A stretch of 64,000 nt of DNA, taken from contig NW_002476301.1 of the NCBI RefSeq assembly GCF_000189635.1, positions 372,001 to 436,000 on the forward strand, read 5' to 3'. The stretch comes from Tetrahymena thermophila SB210. Lineage: Eukaryota > Ciliophora > Oligohymenophorea > Hymenostomatida > Tetrahymenidae. Position numbers and translations under genes: made by a program. Numbering within the stretch: position 1 is the first letter of the stretch; the number at the start of each line of letters is the position of its first letter. The notes under the pieces are model-generated. The model worked only from the letters and a program-made list of their open reading frames with translations. It was not told the origin of the DNA and made no database searches. Of this stretch, positions 37,773 to 50,747 are shown in pieces.

Positions 37773-38796
37773 TTCATGAGTATGTTTGATTAGTGATTAA
37801 TCATTATTTTTTAAAAGTAAAGGCTTTAAAAATTACAAAATAAATTTCTTTAATTAGAAAGTTATTTAGCCAATGTAAGAAGCCCTCAAAAAAAAGAACA
37901 ATAAAATTTTAAGAAAAATGTAAAATGATAAATAACACTGTGGCACAAATTTTAACAACTTTGTTGAATCTCGTAGCTAATCTTAATACAGTCAAATATA
38001 TTCTAGTCCAATTAATTTACTCAAAAATAGCTTTTTATAAAATTAAAGCTCTGATTAAGGGTTTTAGTATTATTGTAATACTAGTGATAGCAATTTATTT
38101 CGTTAGAGTGGGTCATCAAACTCATTAGAGTTTTTTATTAAAAATAGGAAAATCAAAAGCAGCAATCCTCAGTCTGAATTTTCTAGTACTTTTTACAGCT
38201 AATCTTCAGAGCCGAATTAATTTAATGATCTTGATGCAGCAAATTTATCAAACTTTTAAACATCTCCTAACTTAAGAAGCCTCATAAAAAGAGCCATTTA
38301 AAATAATTATCAAAACGAATCCCAATTATCCAGCAACATATTTGTAAATTATGGTGATAGATTTAAAAATTTAAGTCATTAGTTAAATAGTATTTCTTTG
38401 TGCACTTAATTTAAATCAGAAAAATAAAGTTAGAGTAATTTTAAAGTTTCAACTAAAATATCACGTCTTAATTCTATAGGAAGTCCTACCCAAAAAGAAG
38501 ACAGCTCTTCTGAACAATTTTAAAATACATCTTAATCTATATTTTATAAAAGTAGTACAAACAACTTCAAGACTAATCAAACTCATTTGCCTTAAAATTT
38601 AACATAGAAATATTATAATCAAACTTCATATAATTAGAAAAATGATTATGGTGTTTCTTTGATGACTGAAGATACTCAATAAAAAAAAAGTATTTCTTTT
38701 TCTACATAGTGTAAAGCAAATCATTTTAAGCCCTCAGTTTCAGCTAAATTTCCTACTCAACCAGAATCACCTTCATATAAAAATTAACATCAGTGA
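35850..38796 (+). CDS. Protein with two cyclic-nucleotide-binding folds
   Basis: ATG 35850 (MKEKLQINVHKEINNQERCN), TGA 38794-38796. The first cNMP-binding fold reads FCKFLRYVKIDKGQIIQNF, then FFLICGRVKQTE (exons join at a 54-base AT-rich intron near 36306-36359), ending YETLEDCYFATISYKEFEQI. It lacks the usual GE...RAA phosphate cassette. The second fold reads FSKWNFNTIKFLVQNSFKK, INQIVFDQESAPDYW/YIIRQGEF (intron from 36809), then NEFFGIEDILSNKKRQYSV, where the Glu and Arg of a phosphate-binding cassette are present. A long Gln/Ser/Asn-rich tail follows, interrupted by an intron from 37693 to about 37819 that holds a TTTA microsatellite. No kinase domain or membrane span is seen. It is probably a cAMP/cGMP-responsive regulatory or scaffold protein. 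Ligand binding at the second site is inferred. Confidence 0.82.
37730..37773. repeat. (TTTA)n microsatellite within an intron
   Basis: Eleven or so uninterrupted TTTA units inside an intron of the cNMP-binding protein gene. The tract lies between canonical splice ends and does not change the reading frame. Confidence 0.9.
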
Positions 38797-39266
38797 AATT
38801 TATTCAATATTATATTGTTTTCTATATTATCATATAACTAATTGAGGAATCCAATTAATTGTCTAAATTAATTTGCATATGCTAATTTTTAATTAATCAA
38901 TAAAACTATTTTTACTCTTATCAACTAATATTTTGAGTAATTTAAAAATTACTGGTTTTTATATTTTATTTTTTTTTAATTTTATTTAAAAGTGTTTTCG
39001 TGTTGTTTGTATTTTCATTTTTTAATCAAGGAAAAAATATTTTTTTAAATATATATTAAAAATTAAAAATGTATGCTAGTATTTATTTTAAATGTAAATG
39101 ATGGTAATTTGTAACTCTTGTTAAAAATTATTCAATTTTTATTGGCCAACTTGATTTGATTGATTTATTGATTTCTTTCAATAATAATTTGCTTTGATTT
39201 TAAGAAATATTAAAAATTTAGAATTACTTTTTCAGATAATTAATTAAAAAATCTAAATATGTAAAT
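38797..39266. other. Short AT-rich spacer
   Basis: 470 bases between two tandem plus-strand genes. Nothing recognisable is seen beyond T-rich runs. Confidence 0.6.
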
Positions 39267-42050
39267 ATGATTGATAATTCTTTAAATAAGATAAACCTTA
39301 TGTAATTATATGCAGATTCAATAGATTAATAATCCTTATAGAAATACAGTTATGAAAGTGATAAGTCTTTTTTATCTAATAAAGTTAACGATAAGCAATA
39401 AGATGAGGAGTAAACTGCAAAATTATTAAAATAAGATTAAAATATGAATAAAATAAACGATCAATCTAAATTAATGTTAGTAAATTAGGAAGCAAGCAAT
39501 GAATATAAGATTTTTAAGGGTTAATTAAATAATTTAAATAGTAATATATAGAGAAAACAATTGGATTTTAACTTATAAAGAAATAGCTCACCAAATATAG
39601 CTTCATTTCTTAAAGATGATAATGTAGTAAGAAATTTAGATGAAAATGTAGCTTAAGAATCAGAAAATTTCAATACAAAAAATAAATAAAATAATGTGCA
39701 TACAAATTAACTTTTAATAGTGGGAGAAAGATAAAAATAATAAATACCATTAAAATAGAATAATTAATAAAATATTTAAAGTAATTTAGGAAGCAAGTAC
39801 TCAGATATTATGAGAAGAAAACAGACTTTATAAATGCTTAGCAATCACAATGAAAATAAATTAATTTTATAATATGATAAATATTTAAATACACATATTT
39901 ATGATAATAAATTTATTTTGTAAAGATAGAAGTAGATCAAATAAGATTAAGATTTATATATGAGCTAAAAAAGCTAAGACTAGAATATTTTAAGAGCTAC
40001 CATAAGAAAAAATAATTTATAATTACCTAATGCTTACAAAGAAGAAGGAGATTCAATTTATAAAGATATAAGATCAGAGAAGTAAAGTGGGTTTTTATCA
40101 GAAAGACTTCACTATAACGAAACGGAATTGATGTCAATCAAAAAAAATGATCATATAAAAGAGAGAAATAAGATAAGATAATTGAAATTTACAAATAACT
40201 TAAATCAAAGTTTGCTGAATGGTTTAGCTGCTTACTAAAATAGTCTCAATGGAGGATAAAGAAATTAAAATGAAAAATTTGGAACCTTTAGATCTAAATT
40301 CTTGGAAAAGAGTTTGATAGAATCCAAATTTACTTCTAGAAACACTATAAATGAAGACTATAAATTAATAAGCTTAGAATCAATTTTACCTTCAGTGAAA
40401 ACATAAAAAATGGGAAATATAAATGATGATTTTCATAAAATGACTTTCACATAAAAGAAAATATATTATAAAGAAATATTGCTTAATTAGAAGAATTCAA
40501 ATTATACGAAACTGAGCAATGACCTAACAGGTGACTAAAAAAGTTAAATAAGCTAAAATCAAGTAATTTTCAAAGAGAATTTTGAAAAATAAAAAATTAT
40601 TTAAGAGAGCATGCTAGCAAACTAGTAAACAAACAAAAGTAATAAAAGCAATCACAAAATTAATATATAACCTTTCTAGGAATCTTATTTAAATAAGTAT
40701 TAACCTAATGCTTAGCACTCATCTGTTGATGAAAAATATTTAGTTAACAAAAATAAGTTAAATAAAGAAAAAGAGGAGTTGGAAAGGAAGCAGTACTTAA
40801 GGAAAGATTTTCTAGAGTCCAGAAAGAAAGTTATATTACAAAAAGATATTTAAGAGTAAGTTGCTAAATTAACATAATTAAAAAACCCCTAAGAGTATAG
40901 CTAAATTTATAAACTTCTAAACATTTATGATGAAAGAGAAAATACGAGTGAGCGAAATATATCTTAGCACATTAAAGAGCAATCAATTTCGACAAAAAAT
41001 AAGGCTTAGAATTGTTTTTAAGATTTATCAACTCCTAAAAAAATTGGATTGCTCATTCTTACTTAAGCTCAGCAAAGCAATTCCACTTTATTTAACATTA
41101 AAAGCAACTAACAACCTATTCAGTCATAAGCTGCTAAATTAGAAAATAGCAACCAAATAAATTAAGTAGCTCCAATAAGTAACATTGACAAACTCATCGT
41201 CTATAGCAGCAGTGATAAGAACGTTAAACCATAAAAATTCATAACAAAGGATGAATATCTAAATGAATGGGTAAATGGGTTATAAGGCTTAGAAATAGAA
41301 CCAAAATAAAATACTAATAATAGCAGTAATAATAATAACATACTTGAAGGAGAGGATGAAGATGAAGGTGAATTAAATTTTTTTTTGAAATCTCAAAACT
41401 TTTAATAAAATTAAAGACATGTTATCTAATATGAAAAACAAACGAAAGCTAGAAACTCAATAAGCAGAGATATTTAAAAATCATAAATTAATTAAACTGA
41501 AAAGAAATCTTAATAATAATAAGATGCTTCAAATCACAGCAATAAAACTATCTTGAAAATTTTAAGTTACTAGACAAACAAGCAACAGCCAATTAGCTCA
41601 GATAGCAAAATAAAATTAGAATCCAATATTTAATCAAAATAAATAGATTAATAGACTTAAATTAATTAATTGAATGAAAAAGCAATAAGTGCTTCATCAT
41701 TTGATAATAATGATATTGAAAACTAAAACTCATCTGAATAGCAAAAATAAGCATCAAGCAAATTCATTTTAGAAACAATAAAAGAACCACACCAGCTTTC
41801 AGAGCAAAAAATTAACAAAAACAAAGAATTAAAAAGTAATTTGTTAAATAATGATTTAACTTCTTTTAACCAATAAAATATAATTGAAGAGTTAAAATTA
41901 AACACAAAAAGCAGTAACTAGATAAAAAAATTGGAATATAATAAAAGGAAAAGCTATGAATCATTAAAGCACTCATCAAAATAATTACCATAGATATTAG
42001 ATGGTATCTAAATGTAAATAAATTAAAGAGTCCAGACAAAGAAATAATGA
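39267..42050 (+). CDS. Large intronless Gln/Asn/Lys-rich protein, unknown
   Basis: A single frame from ATG 39267 (MIDNSLNKINLMQLYADSID) to TGA 42048-42050, 927 residues without an intron. Glutamine is written mostly as TAA/TAG, so under the standard code the gene would seem to be full of stops. Composition is Gln, Asn, Lys and Ser with scattered charged helices suggestive of coiled coil (NKLNKEKEELERKQYLRKDF), an acidic knot (EGEDEDEGE) and many short Q runs. I recognise no catalytic or binding domain, signal peptide or membrane span. Low-complexity proteins of this kind are common in ciliates. The long open frame is itself the main support: without selection, several TGA would be expected in 2.8 kb. 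Confidence 0.75.
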
Positions 42051-43886
42051 AAAAATAATTAATTTTTAATTTTCACATACAATCAAATTTTAGTAATAGA
42101 AATTTATTTTGTAGTACCATTTTGATTTACTCTCAATCAATATTATTATTTAATTAATTTACTTCAATCTTATTTTTCTATTTTTTATCATATAATTTTT
42201 GATATTGCTTTGAAAATAATAGCAATTAATAAAATAAAATTAATAGTTTGCAGTTAAAATTTCACTAAATAAACTTGCTACTTCAAACAGCAAAAACAAA
42301 CATTTTATATTTTATCTCTATTATTGTTTCCTTAATTCTAATATTGTAAATACTATAATTACTTTCTTTTGAAAAGGCACTTATCATCTCAAGGGAATTA
42401 TAAAATTAGTTAGAGTGAGTGATACAGCTCATAAGCAAATCAATATTAGGATTATTATTTTAATAAAGTAACAATGTTGAACTTTTAAAGAGTAAAATTA
42501 TTTTTAGTTAAATTTAATTAAAACTGTATGAAGAATTTTGTATAAAATTTTATAAGTGTAAATTTGAGGGTAGATTATATAAAAGATGCACTAATTTAAG
42601 ATAAGGAAAAATATTTAGCTATAAAAAAAGAAATAAATTTATGCAAGTAGCAAATATTTGAGTTTATAGAATAGATTGCAATAAATTATATTAAGGATAA
42701 AAATATTAAAAGAATATTTTTGAAATAAAATAAAAACAACAACAACAAAAAAAATAAGTGATGAATTTTAAATATTTAAGTAAATTTTTAAAGATAGTTA
42801 AGGAGTTAGTTAGATATTTGTCTATCCCTTTAATTAGTATAATATGTACTTTTTATAGAATAAAAATATTAAAACAAATATTTTTTTATCTTTAACTTTT
42901 TGCAATAACGATGTAATTAATAGTATTTTTTGTTTGTTTGCTTGTTTTAAATGCTAATCACTCACTTGCAATATATAAATCCTTCCTCTTTTTATTTTCT
43001 TAGTCTAATCAAAACAAGATCGTAAATATCTCTTTTCGTGATAAGCTTTAACTAAATTGAACGATTGATAATTACTTAAATAATAAAGAAGTTAGCGTAA
43101 AAATTAATTGAAACAAGAAAAAGAAAGAAACTTACGAAAAAATAAAAGTTAAGATTTCATATAATAATCAAAACAAAAAAAATAATAAATTATTATAATA
43201 ATAAAAGGAAAGAATTCGTAAATAGCTTAACACTCCATCTACTTATTTTAATTATAATTTCAAAGCAAAGGAAGCAAAAGCTTAAAAGACAAAACAAACA
43301 AATAAATAAATAGCATTCACAAAATTTATCTTTATAGAGAGTAATAAACTAATTCCTTATGAAGGTGAATTAAAAAAGAAATTCCTATACAAATTAATAA
43401 AATTAAGCTCTCTTTAGTAGGCAGTAGTAGTAGTAGCCAATAAATTCGGTATCATGCAAAAATCTTAAATCTGATTAGTATAGCATTTAAGATTTGAATA
43501 AGTTCAGTAATTAATTTTAACTTTCATCAATGTGACAGCGTTTAAAATCAAAGTTATTCAGATAATAAAAAATGCATCATTCCACAATTCAATTATCAAT
43601 TATCTATTATTCTTTAACTTTATTAGGGCAAGCGAAATTCACCATATGCATATATTTTTAGCTTGCTTATGGTGGCTTATTTGATAAATTTTGCTTGATT
43701 ATCTCTTAAATCATTAAAAAAATACATGTAAAATAAATAAATAAATTTTAAGAAAAATAAATGATTGATAGATTGATGTCAAAAGAAAGTTTTACAATTC
43801 AAATAAATGGAATAAAATTTAATGTCAATTTATTCTCTTTAATTCTAAATTTTATATTTAAATTATTACATACAGGTCCTAGCAAA
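42051..43886. other. 1.8 kb intergenic region
   Basis: AT-rich. It holds a possible bulged hairpin at 43629-43697 (listed separately) and an A-rich leader before the ankyrin-kinase gene. A TACAG acceptor-like site lies just upstream of the kinase ATG, so a 5'-UTR intron is possible. No coding frame is seen. Confidence 0.5.
43629..43697. other. Candidate bulged hairpin
   Basis: CAAGCGAAATT + CACCATA (43629-43646) faces TATGGTG (43668-43674) and AATTTTGCTTG (43687-43697). The inner 7 bp pair perfectly and the outer 11 bp nearly so, with a 12-base one-sided bulge. It lies about 190 bases upstream of the kinase ATG. It could be a leader RNA structure or chance. Confidence 0.3.
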
Positions 43887-46800
43887 ATGGGTGGTAAAAG
43901 TAAGTAAAAACTTATAGAATTCTAAGTACCAAGGGCAAATTTAGATTTATCGAGCTAATAGTAGGGAAATAAGGAGTATTTATAGATTTAACAATAGCAT
44001 TAGCAATCATACGGAAACATATCTTCATAAAATTTTGGTTTATAATACTAAAATAATAATTATTCAAGCCCTTCTTCTTTTGCAATATCGAGTTCAAATT
44101 CACATTAAAAATATAGATCTCACTCATCTTCTAAAATATTAAGGACACTAGAAAATAGTTTAAGCAACAACATAAATAATCCTAGCGATCAAATATTTAA
44201 TTCTCTTTGTAATTAGAGTGCTAATTAAGGAAATGTTATTAATAATAGTTAGTTGTAGCATAGCTCTAGTTTAAACACTGCAGCGAGCAGTTCGAATAAT
44301 AACAATAATATGAGTTAGTTGAATTTATCTTCAATAAATACAGCTAATATGAGTTGCAATAGTCCTAGCAATTTTATGAATTTACAAATGTCATTTTAAA
44401 ATGGATTTACAGCCTTGAATAATAGCATTTAAAACCCAATAAGTCCTAACCCTTTTACAATAAATAACACTTCTATGATTTAAAACTAATAATAAATTAC
44501 TCCAATATCTTTAAATTCTTAAATGAATAGCTCTCTTTACAGTGTAAACAATGGATAGGTATCTTCTTAAGCCTAAACAAGTCAAGGGTTTAATATATAC
44601 AGCTAATAAAAGCTACAAATTTTAGCATTAGAGCAAATGAACAAATGCATATAACTCAGTAGTTATAAGGAAGCTTAGAAAATTATAGAATCAAATAACA
44701 TCACTGCTGAGGAAATTTATTCATTTAAAGAAAGGTCTAACGAAAATATAATTTTACATAGCTTGGCACTGCGCTAGGATTCAAGTGTATTTTTAAAATA
44801 TCTAGATACCCACATGACAATAGAATTTAATTAAGTAAATAGCTCAGGATAAACTCCTTTAATGCTTGCTTGCATGAAGTAATAAATAAAAGAATTAAAC
44901 TTGTTATAAAATGCTAATTTTTTTTTTCTTTATCTATTTTAAATTAAAAATCATAATATGAATAATGCTCTAATAAATTTAACTTGTGAATTTAAAATTA
45001 CTAAAAGAACAAAAACAAAAAATAAAATTCTTGATTTCAATAGTGAATCCCTTCTTCAACTTCATTTTGAAAGCAACACTTTTACTTTATTTTAAATTTA
45101 TAATTACAAATTTTAATCCTTGGGTAGAAACAAACTAGATTACTATTCATCTATATCTATTTTCAGAATTTTTATTTTTATTTAAGAAATAAGTAATTAA
45201 TCAATCAAGCAATTTGATTAATATTTGTTCAGTATATTTTCTAGCTCAATTTCAATTTTTTTAATTCTAAATAGAAAAAATTTTTATTTATTAATTCATT
45301 GATAAATAAAATTAAACTTTTTTTATTTGTAAAAAGAGGAAATTATGATGTCGCTAGATTTTTAGTTTCGCATAAAAGTGTAGATATAAATTCCTAAGAT
45401 CTCGCAGGTAACTCATCTCTTCACTACGCCTGCATGTATGGATAAAGAAAAATTGTTGAGATGTTATTAGGGTAAAAACAGGTACAGTCTTATATAAAAA
45501 ATAATGATGAAAAGTAGCCAAAAGATATGACATAAGATTCAAAAATATTACAGCTATTTAATAAATTTAGAAAAGTGAATCTTGATTAAAGTTATAGCAG
45601 TGGTTCTGCTGCTATGAACATAACTTTAAGCTACATAAATAAGTAAGATTTAACCAACACAAGCCAATATAAAGATTCTCCAAGAACAAATTCAAGGTCT
45701 AGACAAAATAACATTTAAAACTCTGCATCTAATTCTTAGCATCATAACAACTAACTCTAAAGATCTCACTCTAATTCATCTCATTCTTCTAATCTTTAAA
45801 GTTTGCACTATAATTTTGTCAGCAAATTAAATAAATCTACCACTAAAAATACATTTCTCACTCTGAAATAAGCTCTTAATTCATAAAACTAAACTACTAT
45901 TTCAGGTTAAAAAAATGATAGCAATCCAAATTCAAACAAAGGATCATCTGTAAATAGTCCAATTATAAAGCGCCACCATTCTCCAAACATACATCTATAG
46001 AAAGCTAAATCTGCTATACATCCTCCTGCTGTATCTACATTTTTTACACAAACTTAATAGTAAGCAAATAGTCCAACTGATTTTATACTAAAAGGATTAA
46101 ATTAACTTAACGAATCACAAGTCAATTTAGGTACCAGTAATAATTATGTTAACAATAATCCAAATAATTAAACAAATTAGACAGCTTCTTAAGTTTTAAA
46201 TAACTCTATAAGCATGAATTATTTCGATAAGAATTTCATGACTCCAAATAATAATAACAACAACAATTAAAATAATCCTAATTCTTATTTATCTTCTGCT
46301 GAAGGAAGCAATAAAAATTAACCATCTTAACAATTAAATTATTCCACACTGTAATAATAAAATCAATAATTTAACCAAAGCATGAATGCATTATTTAATT
46401 TACAACCTTTCTCTTAAAGCAAGAGTATGAATAACTTTCTTTAATCAAATACTTAAAGTCTAAACAGCATAGCTAACTAAATTCATAACCCTAATACCTT
46501 AACTTAGATGAGCTAAACTTCGAGATAAATGACTTAAGGTTGTAACTAAATGGATAACGAAAGTGGTTCCTTAAATTATATTCCAATAAACTATGGTATG
46601 CTAGAGAGTGTGAATGTTAGCACAAATAATTTCACCCCATCATAATTGTAATCAAATATAACAACACAAAATAATATAGGAGAACCAATAAATGGAAAGA
46701 AAAGCAGTTAACCAAATTTAAGTTATGTAATAAATAACAGCAGTAATCTAAATGGTAACTAAAAGGCGGAATAAACTTAATTACTCTCTAATGGCTATGA

Positions 46801-48918
46801 AAATGAAGGTAGTGCTATCAATAATATTTCTTTAGTATCTCCTTCGAAAAGCATTTCAAATAATACATAATATTTCAATTATAAAACACCCAGCTAGACT
46901 ATCAATAATAATTTGAACAATGGTTCTCAAAATCATAACAGCACAGCCAAAACATAGTGTAACTCACCACTTTTGTAGAGTGCATAAATGTAGCATCACT
47001 TAAATACGATAAATAAAATTATTGAAAAAAAATAACGTAGCAGAAGCCAAAATTAATTTTCCAAAGCCAAATCTTAAGTTGGACCAATAGCTGTTAATTA
47101 AAATAATAACAATACAAACAGTCAACAATCTTAAGCGCCTTCGAATGCATAAGCAAAAATTTCAACTTTTGGTACAAATGCTGCTGCATCAACTCCAATG
47201 AATAAAGATTAAGCTTAAGAAAATAAAAACAGTTCTGATTCTAATGAGAGTACAAATAATACTTTGCAAACAGCTTCTTAGTAAGCATTTCATTAAAGTG
47301 TATCACTAAAGATTCAAGGTTCAAATAATGTTAGTTAAACTAACATCCTCACCAATAATTCATGTGGACCTCTTTCTGCCACCTCAAAAGCTAATTTTTT
47401 TAATTCTTAGAATTAATCAACAAAAAATAAATAAAACTCACAATAAAATGTTTTAGGAGCAGGAGGTTAATATGCATTTTAATCTGCCTACACATCTCCA
47501 CAACTACAGTCATCCTCATTATAACAATTTAATAATTAAATAGGTCATATTGACTAAATATTCTTAAATTCTCAAACAAATAATCAAAACAATTTATAGT
47601 AGAATCAGCAAGCTTTACTTAAATATTTGCCACATAACAAATAATCTACACCAAACTAATAAAGTTAAAATATTTCTCAAATTCAACCATAACAAAATTT
47701 CCAACTGTCTTCTAATTAATCTTAACTGTACGGTATAGAAATATACTCAGTTTATGCACATTTAGGTAGTGGTAATTATGGTGATGTTTATTTAGTTGAG
47801 CATAATAAAAATAAGAAAAAGTACGCAATGAAACTGCTTGACAAAGAAAAACTCATATGTAAAAATTAATTCAATAAAAATCAAAGTAAATTTTAAATTT
47901 TAAATATTAAAAATAGAAAAAAATATGATGAAATATGCAATTGCAGAAAGAAATGTAATGCAAAAGTGCAATTCTCCATTTATTGTAAAAATGTATCATT
48001 CATTTTAAACCGATACACATCTGATAATTACTATGGATTACTGTCCAGGAGGAGATCTTTACACTTATTTGTTATAGAAAAAGAGGTAAGAATTTTATTT
48101 AAATTGAATTTTTATTGAATCTGGCAATAAATAAAAGGTTTGAAGAGGAATTAGCTGTGAAATATTTAAGCGAAATATTGCTGGCCGTTGAAGAACTTCA
48201 CTACCATGATGTAATTTATCGTGACATGAAGCCAGAGAATATTGTGCTTGGTAGCGATGGACATGTTAAATTAATTGATTTTGGACTTTCAAGAGAAAAT
48301 ATGGGAGAAGGAGTTGCTTAATCATTTTGTGGGTCAGCAGTATATTTAGCTCCAGAAATAATTAGCAAAAAAGGTCATAACAAATCAGTTGATTGGTATT
48401 AATTTGGTGTGCTTGCTTATGAATTAATGGTTGGCTAACCTCCTTTCAATCAATTAAATCGCAAAGAATTATACTTCAATATATAAAATAAAAAAGTCGA
48501 ATATCCTCCTTACTTATCTTTTAAAGCTAAATCTTTAATATCAGCAGTAATATTATCTAAAATATACTTCATAATTTATTCAATTATTATATTTTATATA
48601 AAGCTTTTAAATAAGAATCCTGAAGAAAGATTAGGATCAGGTCGTGCTGATGCCTAACAAATAAAGGATCATCCATTTTTCGATTAAATAAACTGGTTTG
48701 ATGTTAAATAAAAGTAAAATTTGAAATTAAAATTTCTTATTAAATTATTTTAACATTTTTAAATATAAAATTGATAAAGAATATTTGACATGCCTAAGCC
48801 TCCAGCTCCTAATCCTATCAAAGACTTTAAAGTAGACATAAAAATAAATAAAAATAATTTAAGTACTAACTAATTAATACCTGGATGGTATTACATAGAT
48901 GAATAAGAATTAATTTGA
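43887..48918 (+). CDS. Ankyrin-repeat AGC-type protein kinase
   Basis: Ser/Thr kinase with an unusual build. ATG 43887 gives MGGKSK, a possible N-myristoylation site. A Ser/Asn/Gln-rich region follows, then ankyrin repeats split by an intron ([54 protein letters not shown]). Next is a very long Asn/Ser/Gln linker (about 45550-47720). The kinase domain is last: [12 protein letters not shown] (Gly loop), [10 protein letters not shown] (Lys), [47 protein letters not shown] and [21 protein letters not shown], followed by an AGC-like tail ([12 protein letters not shown]...) to TGA 48916-48918. All catalytic motifs are intact. Introns interrupt the ankyrin region and the kinase domain (for example 48087-48137). 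Ligand and substrate are unknown. The ankyrin part may anchor it. Confidence 0.87.
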
Positions 48919-49886
48919 AATTAATTTATATTATTTTTTCCAAAACCCAATTCAATATAATTTTCGGCTTCTTTAAATAATTATCTAGATAAATAAAGTT
49001 CTTCTTCAAAAGTAAAATAAATCTCATCTAAAATCCTACATTTATATAAAATTAATAAGCCTAAAATTGTATTCTAATAACCTACTTACCTATCTATCTA
49101 AATTATTACCTACCATACCTGTTCTGTTGACACTCTTAGTGAGAATTGCTAGTATGAACATTTAACTTAAATCAATAAATAAGTTATACTAATTTCTACT
49201 AATATAAATATCTGTATAAAAATTACCAAATAATATTAAACAAACAATCAGAATAGCGTTTCTTATAATAAAATTAATTTTGGAAGACAAAAAAATAAAA
49301 TTTTAAAAGGGAATGAAAGGCACAATTAAAAATTTATTTACATTCATTTGATTGATTGCTTTAAGTAATTTATTCAATCTGATATATGATGTACAGTATA
49401 AACCATTATGGATCTCAATAGATCTAACTAAAGATTAAGTCATAACATTTTGAGAAAAGTCCTTTCTTAAATTATCGTATTAAATATATTTATATTACTC
49501 TCTCTTTATATTTTGAAATACTAATATTGATTCATATTTATCTGGAAATAAAATTTCTTTTCTTTTAACATAATTATAAATATATAAAAAAACAACTTTC
49601 TTAAATTTATCTTACCTAAATCTGATACTATTTTTTCACCATTATTTTTTAAAAAATCTAATTTGTGAATAAATATTAATTCAATTTAATAAAATAACAA
49701 AATAAATAAATAAATAAACAAATTTATCTAAAAGATTCTCTAAAAAATATCTTAGTTGATTAGAATATGTATGCAGTTAACAATATGTATTTTCATAAAT
49801 ATATTATTTATTTTTTTATTTAATGCATTGTATTCATGTTTTTATTTAAAATCACCATAAAATAGGTTATTTTAACTAACAGTTTT
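48919..49886. other. Intergenic between convergent genes
   Basis: AT-rich spacer. A TGA-free plus-strand stretch (about 48960-49390) includes a protein-like fragment (SYNKINFGRQKNKILKGNE) but has no start or fitting splice site that I can place. It might be an extra 3' exon of the kinase gene or chance. Confidence 0.4.
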
Positions 49887-50747
49887 TCATCTAAATTCAA
49901 CCTTCTTTTTGTAATCACCAGGAATTCTTGTGAACTTTGATAAATCATCTACTTTACCAATAACAAAGCTGCCAAAAACTCTGTCTTCATCATGATTTAA
50001 GTTTAAGAATTAACGCATTTCTTTGCTATCTCTAGCGTGTCTAGCAAATGTCATACTTGACCAATAACCACCAAATCCTTTTGCTGCAGTTTATAGGTAG
50101 ATATTTTATACAGATGTTGCAACTGCTGCTATTTCTTCCCATTCTGGCATAACATTTTTTTCACTTGCATATCTTTTCATGCAGAGTAAAATAATATGAG
50201 AAGCTTTTGAAATTTCTGAGAATTTATTTTCAATTTATTTAAGTGTTTTTTCTCTTTCTTCATCGTTACTAAAAATCTTTTAACCATTTTATTTATACCA
50301 ATCCTTAACAAAAGTGAAAAATTGATTAAGGGTTTCTCTCTTGTAAACAACAAATCTCCAAGGCTCATTTTTACCATGAGTAGGAGCAGTATTTGCACAT
50401 TCTAAAATATGGTGAATATCTTAATCATCAATCAGTTAATCATTGTAATCTTTAGGAGTGATAGATCTTCTTTTTTTCATTATGCTTTCAAGAATCTTAG
50501 GTTCATCAATCTTTGGTTATTATTGCTATTATGGGGTATCTTTATTTGATTAGGTTAGAATATAATAAGAGCAACTCAAAATAGTAACGAAGCAGGTAAT
50601 TAATAAATCAATTAACAAATCCATTTGTTGATCCTAATCTTCTGCTCTTCCCTTGAAAAAATCTTTAATGTAGTCCTTTGCATATTTCTTCAATACACCA
50701 TTTAATAATAATATACCTCCTGCTATATAAATAATTTAATTGTTCAT
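49887..50747 (-). CDS. Membrane-anchored nitroreductase-family protein
   Basis: A single-exon gene (ATG 50747, TGA 49887-49889), 286 residues. The N-terminus has two hydrophobic stretches (IIYIAGGILLLNGVL and LLIDLLITCFVTILSCSYYIL), then a Gln-rich linker and an FMN-dependent nitroreductase fold: MKKRRSITPKDYND, ILECANTAPTHGKNEPWRF (the FMN-contacting RR-S and PWRF motifs), EWEEIAAVATSVQNIYL, and AAKGFGGYWSS. Soluble bacterial relatives (YdjA-like) are about 180-190 residues; the extra 90 residues here are the membrane anchor. The family reduces nitro compounds, quinones or halogenated aromatics with NAD(P)H. A membrane anchor recalls iodotyrosine deiodinase, but the motifs look closer to YdjA. 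Substrate is unknown. Confidence 0.85.

Noticed and set aside
48115-48321. Short kinase-like frame starting MNLAINKR
   Set aside because: It is part of the AGC kinase exon. The first codons are intron sequence read in frame, and the true exon starts at [10 protein letters not shown] after a GTAAGA...AAAAG intron.
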